From NCBI GenBank assembly GCA_037179385.1, contig CM074193.1:4795547-4859546 (forward strand): DNA of 64,000 bases. Reading direction: 5' to 3'. The DNA is from Holothuria scabra (lineage: Eukaryota; Echinodermata; Holothuroidea; Aspidochirotida; Holothuriidae). Shown here piece after piece: positions 60,001 to 64,000 of this stretch (within the stretch, counting starts at the first letter, position 1; each line of letters begins with the position of its first letter). A program made the translations under genes and the position numbers. Below the pieces are notes generated by a model. The model ran no database searches, was not told where the DNA came from, and was given only the letters and a program-made list of their open reading frames with translations.

Positions 60001-60363
60001 CCTATTTTTCATTTCTTGAAGTCAGCTCGAAGCCTTTTGAAATTGCAATGTGTAGAGGTTAAAGGATTTGCAGGGTCACTGGTGGTCAAAATGTGAATGA
60101 CAACCTTGTTTAATAGGTGTTAACACATCTTAAAGTGGGAGACTTAAATAGATTTCACGTGTGGTTTGTGAATGCTTATGGTAAGAAGATGATCCCTATT
60201 TTTGGTGGGGGGGACAAAGGTCATGTGGGAAAACAAAATTATTTTTTGAACATGTTAGTATAACATTTGAATGAGAAGATAATGGTGGTACATGATGGGA
60301 TTATTTGAAACGGAACGTTTGTGTATCATCAAAACCTCAATGCAGTTTTGCATTCTGGTTAAG
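57093..60363 (+). mobile_element. Helitron2-like element with tandem array 2, inserted in the LINE
   Basis: Removing 57093-60363 restores the LINE codons AGA ATT TTT GGT / TAT ACT CTC CAT (RIFG-YTLH) exactly, with T on both sides and no target duplication. The left leader ('ctatgcaatcatgatggcgt', then (GT)n) parallels that of array 1. About 12 units of about 145 bp follow (57.19-58.99 kb), then unique DNA, degenerate repeat words near 60.05-60.23 kb, and a hairpin AATGCA-GTTT-TGCATT at 60339-60354, 9 nt from the end. T^T insertion without duplication and a 3' hairpin fit Helitron2/Helentron. Confidence 0.75.
57190..58990 (+). repeat. Tandem array 2, units of about 145 bp
   Basis: Each unit contains GGTCAAAGGTCATCTGGGGT, 'gaaaatcttgttagcac', 'atatctcaagataggaaact' and 'gatgcgttatggtcagaaga'. 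Eleven units hold the perfect AGGTCAAAGGTCA. Long open frames here are by-products of the repeat. Confidence 0.95.
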
Positions 60364-61001
60364 TATACTCTCCATGGGGCTTAACTGACGAGGGTGGACT
60401 CTATTAAGTACTTGGGGTGACCATTACTAAAAATCTCAACTGGGGTAATCACATTCAGTCTGTTTGTTACAAAGGAAACAAGGTCTTAGGTCTACTACGT
60501 AGGAACCTCTCCTTTTGTTCTAAGGAAGTTAAATTGGCAGCCTGCAAAGGCTTGCTTAGGCCTTTGTTAGAGTATGCTTGTTCCGTTTGGGATCCAAATC
60601 AGGCGTCACTTCAAGATAAACTAGAGGGAGGACAAAGGAGATCTGCTCGGTTTATAGACAATGAGTACTCCCGTGAAGTTGGTTCGATGTCTACCATTTT
60701 GAAAGATCATGGTCTTGGGACCCTATCTGATCGCCGTAGGCATTGTAGGCTCCAAATCCTAGCTAAAGGTATCTACGGTCAAGCAAATATCCCTTTGTCT
60801 GGTCTTTGTAAACCAACCCGTATAACTCGTAATTTGCATGCTATGCACTCCCCCCCCCCTTATGCTAGGACAAATTGCTTTAAATACGGTTTTATCCCAA
60901 ACACAATCCGGGATTGGAATGGCCTTCCTAGCAGCCTGATCGAGGGGGTAATTTGTCACCCTAAGCCCGTGGACTTTATCATCAATCCACTGAGGGATTG
61001 A
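60364..61001 (+). pseudogene. Same LINE, C-terminal part after the insertion
   Basis: Continues YTLHGA, a stop, LTRVDSIKYLG, a one-base deletion, then from 60417 an open 194-codon stretch: VTITKNLNWGNHIQSVC, KVLGLLRRNLSFCSKEVK, LLRPLLEYACSVWDP, ARFIDNEYSRE, and a terminal RDWNGLPSSLIEG. Typical CR1/jockey-group C-terminus. Confidence 0.88.
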
Positions 61002-61914
61002 CCGACTGCACGGCGCATACGTGGTGTACTATTGTCCTTAACTGGATGTTTCACCGTACTTTGCAAGAAGAAGATAGACCAAGCTGTATAGATCGTGCGT
61101 GTAAGAAAAGGCTAAACAAAAAGATTTACCTAACGAAGATGAAAAAGGGTAAATAAATGAGTTCAACGTCTTATTCTTCATATTTCGTTCAATAATGCCG
61201 CCTACGTGGCACATTGCACGGCTTGTTCAGTCATACTCCCGAACGCCTTACAGAAGGGCAGAACGAACAGAGCATGCTCAGCGGCTCTAGTTAGAAGATC
61301 CATTAGAATGGAATCACTTGTAAATTGTTCAATTGTTTGCCATGTTCACCCATATGTCGCTTCAACCAAATAACTGTGTCGATAGAATTCAACAAATTAT
61401 GATGTTTCATTTTATGTTAGACTATTGTTAGTTGGCCTTTTTTTAGGGGGAGGGGCAATAATAGCCTCTAAATGACAATCGCAACAAGTTCGTCAATATT
61501 TAAATGAATTTAGTAAATGTGTAACCGGGATTAAGCTCTCACTTGCTTTTGCAATGATACGATTTTATCTGCCAAGCGAAGCTATATGCAACTGTTGCTG
61601 GTCATAGCTTGTAATGAAATGTCCCCAATATCAGTTACGCAACAAAGATTTTTTCGGTATGGCAAGGGAAGTAAAACACCGTAGTTAGGTGAGGTCAGGG
61701 CTATTCCTTACGAATTATAATCTTTGTGAGAATTAAGTTTTCTGGCTATCGGAATATTTGTGTGTATGAGCCGTGGTCTCTCGTGTGTGAAAACTGTAGG
61801 CTGAAATGGTGACCGAGGAAAATATATTACGTCGGAAATTTCTCATACAAATGCACCTGGGTGGTCATATTCATATTGGAGAAGTTTGTAAAATGAGCAT
61901 GTACATGTGCAGGT

Positions 61915-62160
61915 TTGGAGCCTGATGGGGTTAAAATCCCGCTCACCCTTCCCTTATCACCCTGGCAAGGGTTCGATCCCTGTCTTGATCATACCGTAGG
62001 CTTGAAAAATAGAACCTACTGCCTTTGTGTTTGTTGTTCAGCATAAAAATGAGAGTACGGAAAACAAGCCAGTGAGCCACAACTGGAAAAAAAGACCGCG
62101 GCCGGTCCGACTGAAACCAGTTTGTTAGAAATTAAGCCGTTAAACTCATCTAAATAAACT
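61915..62160 (+). repeat. SINE copy 4 with B box
   Basis: B-box-like GGTTCGATCCC at about 61969, then 'caagccagtgagccacaact', 'gaccgcggccggtccgactg' and 'taaactcatctaaataaact'. The A box is degraded. Confidence 0.7.
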
Positions 62161-62164
62161 AAAC

Positions 62165-62310
62165 CTCGCGTGAAAGACCCAGGGTCAATTTACAGGTTGA
62201 GTCATACCAAAGACTTGAAAGAACCTGTTGCTGTTGTACGTGATGTCACGCATAATGGAGGACCAATACAGTTCCATACAATTACTGGAAAAGGGCTGTC
62301 GACCCTGATA
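62165..62310 (+). repeat. SINE copy 5, strongly diverged
   Basis: 'gagtcataccaaagacttga', 'agaacctgttgctgttgtac', 'cataatggag' parallel the middle of the 27203 copy, directly after copy 4. Confidence 0.5.
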
Positions 62311-62755
62311 GATAAGACCAGGTAAAAATTTGTAGCGTAAAATGTTATTGTCTTTATTGATCTTGTCAGGAATGGAACTTTACCAAGCCTGTAGCCAGAG
62401 GGTGTATGACGCGGGCCCTACGGCAGTGCTGTAGCTGCAGGGGACAGGAATCACTTGCCACTGGTTCTGGAAAAAGAATAAATCAGAAATTTGCAACATG
62501 CAAAGTCGTTATATAAGCTCTTGCTTCCAAATATTTGTTTAAAAAGGGCAACAAAGTTTGGTTTAACTCAGGCGTGTCAAGTTGCCTTCCCCAATGCAGT
62601 GAAGTTCATATTTACACAAAAATCAAAGATAAAGGCGCTTGCCTCCCCCTGCAAAAACTATGCCACTGCCCATACAGTATATCAGCTGCCTATAGGCCTG
62701 CACTTAATGTCAATGAATGCTGCAGGCTTTTCTTTTTGTTTTCATATTTTTACAG

Positions 62756-63029
62756 CAACTTTAAAGGAAGGTAGTTTAATGGTGCTTTCTTCACACGCCG
62801 ATGTAACTTTCGAAAACTTTGCCTCTGAAGTTTGTCCTTCCAATGGTGTATTCTGGGCTCAGACCTATCTTTTTAGGGACAGACGGAATACATTACACGT
62901 AGTTAGAAATGCTGAAAGATTGGGCTTTAAAGCCATTATGGTCACTGTGGACTCCCCAACAGACTTCACCGCTACTAGTGGGAGAAGTGACGTCACAGCC
63001 GAACATTTAGATCCGAATGAGAGGGATTC
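62756..63029 (+). CDS. Gene C exon 3
   Basis: Acceptor 'atatttttacag', donor 'gtaagt'; split Ala, 90 codons, split Ser, same phases as gene B exon 3. LMVLSSHADVTFENFA, WAQTYLFRDRRNTLHVVRNA, ERLGFKAIMVTVDSP, then a 31-residue tail TDFTATSGRSDV...NERDS unlike gene B. His121 stands at the Trp108 position; Tyr145 and Asp173 are retained. The open frame extends upstream into the intron. Confidence 0.93.
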
Positions 63030-64000
63030 GTAAGTAATTATGAATCAATAAGTAATTATGAATCAAATCCATATATAGTCTAGACTGTTGAAGAACTCTA
63101 ATTAATTATTTTCAGGAATGTTTGGTGGTATGTGTATAGTACAGTGGGGACTTGTAATGATAGTGTTAGTGATACGTATAGAAATTAATTTTCTAACCAC
63201 AACATTTTTTGACCTACAAAGGTAGAATTTTGAATGAAATTTGAAGCGATATGTACAGAATGTTATGTGTATAATAGATTTCGAAAATAAGTTGCGTGCA
63301 AACCAGCTAAGAAGGCTCAAATAAAAAAGAGTAAAACTATTTCCTCATGATCAAGACAAAAAACTCAACTGGACTGTAACAGTGACCAAGTGCTTCACTC
63401 AGGCAGAAGGGGCATGCATGTCTGCTCCACTTTTTGATCCGGGTAGACACACTATAAATATCTCCCACCCATTTTTTTGATACCACTTGAACTTTTTATC
63501 AGTCATAAATAATGAACGTCTAAAGACAGAATTATAATTCAAACATACAATAAAAACATCGTCGTGAACCTTTGATTGAACATTCCTCGAAATGCATTCC
63601 GCTGAAACGTATCAATTAACAGGGAGCTGCTAGTCCCACTCAAGTATGATGAAATTATATTGGAAAGGTCGACATTTCGACCTAAGGCTTCCAAATTCTT
63701 GTGCGATTTCATTCAATTTCAATTTCTCCTCTTATCCTAACAAATGGATTAAATATTTAAATTTGATGTCGGAAAGATTGCTCACAGACTATTTAAGAAA
63801 TTTGGATCAGAAAGTCAAAACGAGTGGTTTGTGCTTTGTAAGAGTAGCTGAATTGTGTTCGATAATGTTAAGTAGTTTCATATGCAAATGAGTAGACTCG
63901 TTATGAATCTACATCGTATTTGAATTGTGGTAAATCTATAATTTTGCATATTGCAAAGGGTATGTACCACGGATTTTCTATTCATGGACAGAGCATGTAA
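63030..64000 (+). other. Start of gene C intron 3
   Basis: Begins with the donor after the TVDSP exon. Nothing else recognised, except a lone CAGGGAGCTGCTAG at 63620 resembling one arm of the mini-hairpin family. Confidence 0.5.

Larger units (their letters stand above)
54401..62755 (+). other. Gene C intron 2 (8.4 kb)
   Basis: GT-AG intron largely made of a dead LINE (54595-61001) interrupted by the second tandem-array element (57093-60363), then SINE copies at 61915 and 62165. 61.0-61.9 kb and 62.3-62.75 kb show nothing recognisable. Confidence 0.65.
43909..64000 (+). other. Gene C: 2-hydroxyacid oxidase paralogue, 3' end outside window
   Basis: Exons at 43909-44072, 54243-54400 and 62756-63029 join in phase to 199 residues, stopping before the loop-4/KG exon that must lie beyond 64000. 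Same family as genes A and B: FMN-dependent oxidation of 2-hydroxyacids, peroxisomal in its relatives (the C-terminus is not visible here). Exon borders and phases equal gene B. Retained: Tyr145 (Tyr129 equivalent) and Asp173 (Asp157). Changed: the Tyr24 equivalent appears to be Ser, Trp108 is His121, and the HPDGE motif reads APPKGD. Introns of 10.2 and 8.4 kb are inflated by a LINE, two tandem-array elements, hAT-like and SINE insertions. More diverged than A/B; could be functional or early in decay, but no stop or frameshift is seen. Confidence 0.87.

Noticed and set aside
63620..63655. Fifth mini-hairpin
   Set aside because: Only the left arm CAGGGAGCTGCTAG is present; no complementary arm or flanking duplication.

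Overview
This is eukaryotic, almost certainly metazoan, nuclear DNA. It is AT-rich, protein-coding sequence sits in short exons with GT-AG introns of about 0.4 to 10 kb, and most of the window is transposon debris. The repeat mix (hAT-like and TTAA or TA foldback elements, tRNA-headed SINEs, PHD-finger CR1/jockey-like LINEs) suggests a marine invertebrate, perhaps an echinoderm or another non-vertebrate deuterostome. That taxonomic guess is inference; nothing here fixes the species.

The only host genes I can support are three copies of an FMN-dependent 2-hydroxyacid oxidase (HAO/glycolate oxidase family). Gene A (+, exons 1659-9742) lacks its first exons, which lie before the window. Gene B (-, 26420 to 12254) is complete: eight exons, 1158 nt, 385 residues, every splice phase closes and the protein ends in the peroxisomal signal SKL. 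Gene C (+, exon 1 at 43909, exons at 54243 and 62756) runs off the right edge. A and B converge; B and C diverge across about 17.5 kb. The three share intron positions and phases, so they arose by duplication. They keep the catalytic Tyr/Asp/Lys/His/Arg set but differ from textbook glycolate oxidases in the substrate-binding Tyr and Trp, in the Asn before the catalytic His, and in a completely re-written 60-residue segment after TVDSP.

The rest is repeats. 1-26 kb holds introns of A and B and the A/B intergenic stretch, with a 430-bp hAT-like MITE (10858-11287), a 1.2-kb CACTG-ended element (22028-23263) and several small foldbacks. 26-44 kb is the B/C intergenic region: SINE, MITEs, a dead LINE with a MITE inside it, a GTCA/GTTA microsatellite, old degenerate repeats, two inverted 12-bp minisatellites and an 849-bp element with tandem-repeat termini. 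44-64 kb is gene C intron space: two elements carrying 145-bp tandem arrays packed with AGGTCA direct repeats (47468-50345 and 57093-60363), a 1.4-kb hAT-like element (50886-52290), and a dead CR1/jockey-like LINE (54595-61001) into which the second array element was precisely inserted.

Most unusual: (1) a family of 28-39 bp hairpins with CAGGGAG/CTCCCTG ends, three of the four flanked by exact or near-exact 7-bp duplications, apparently mobile DNA far smaller than normal MITEs; (2) Helitron2-like elements that place more than twenty perfect DR1 nuclear-receptor motifs in the introns of a peroxisomal oxidase gene; (3) the divergent oxidase paralogues themselves.
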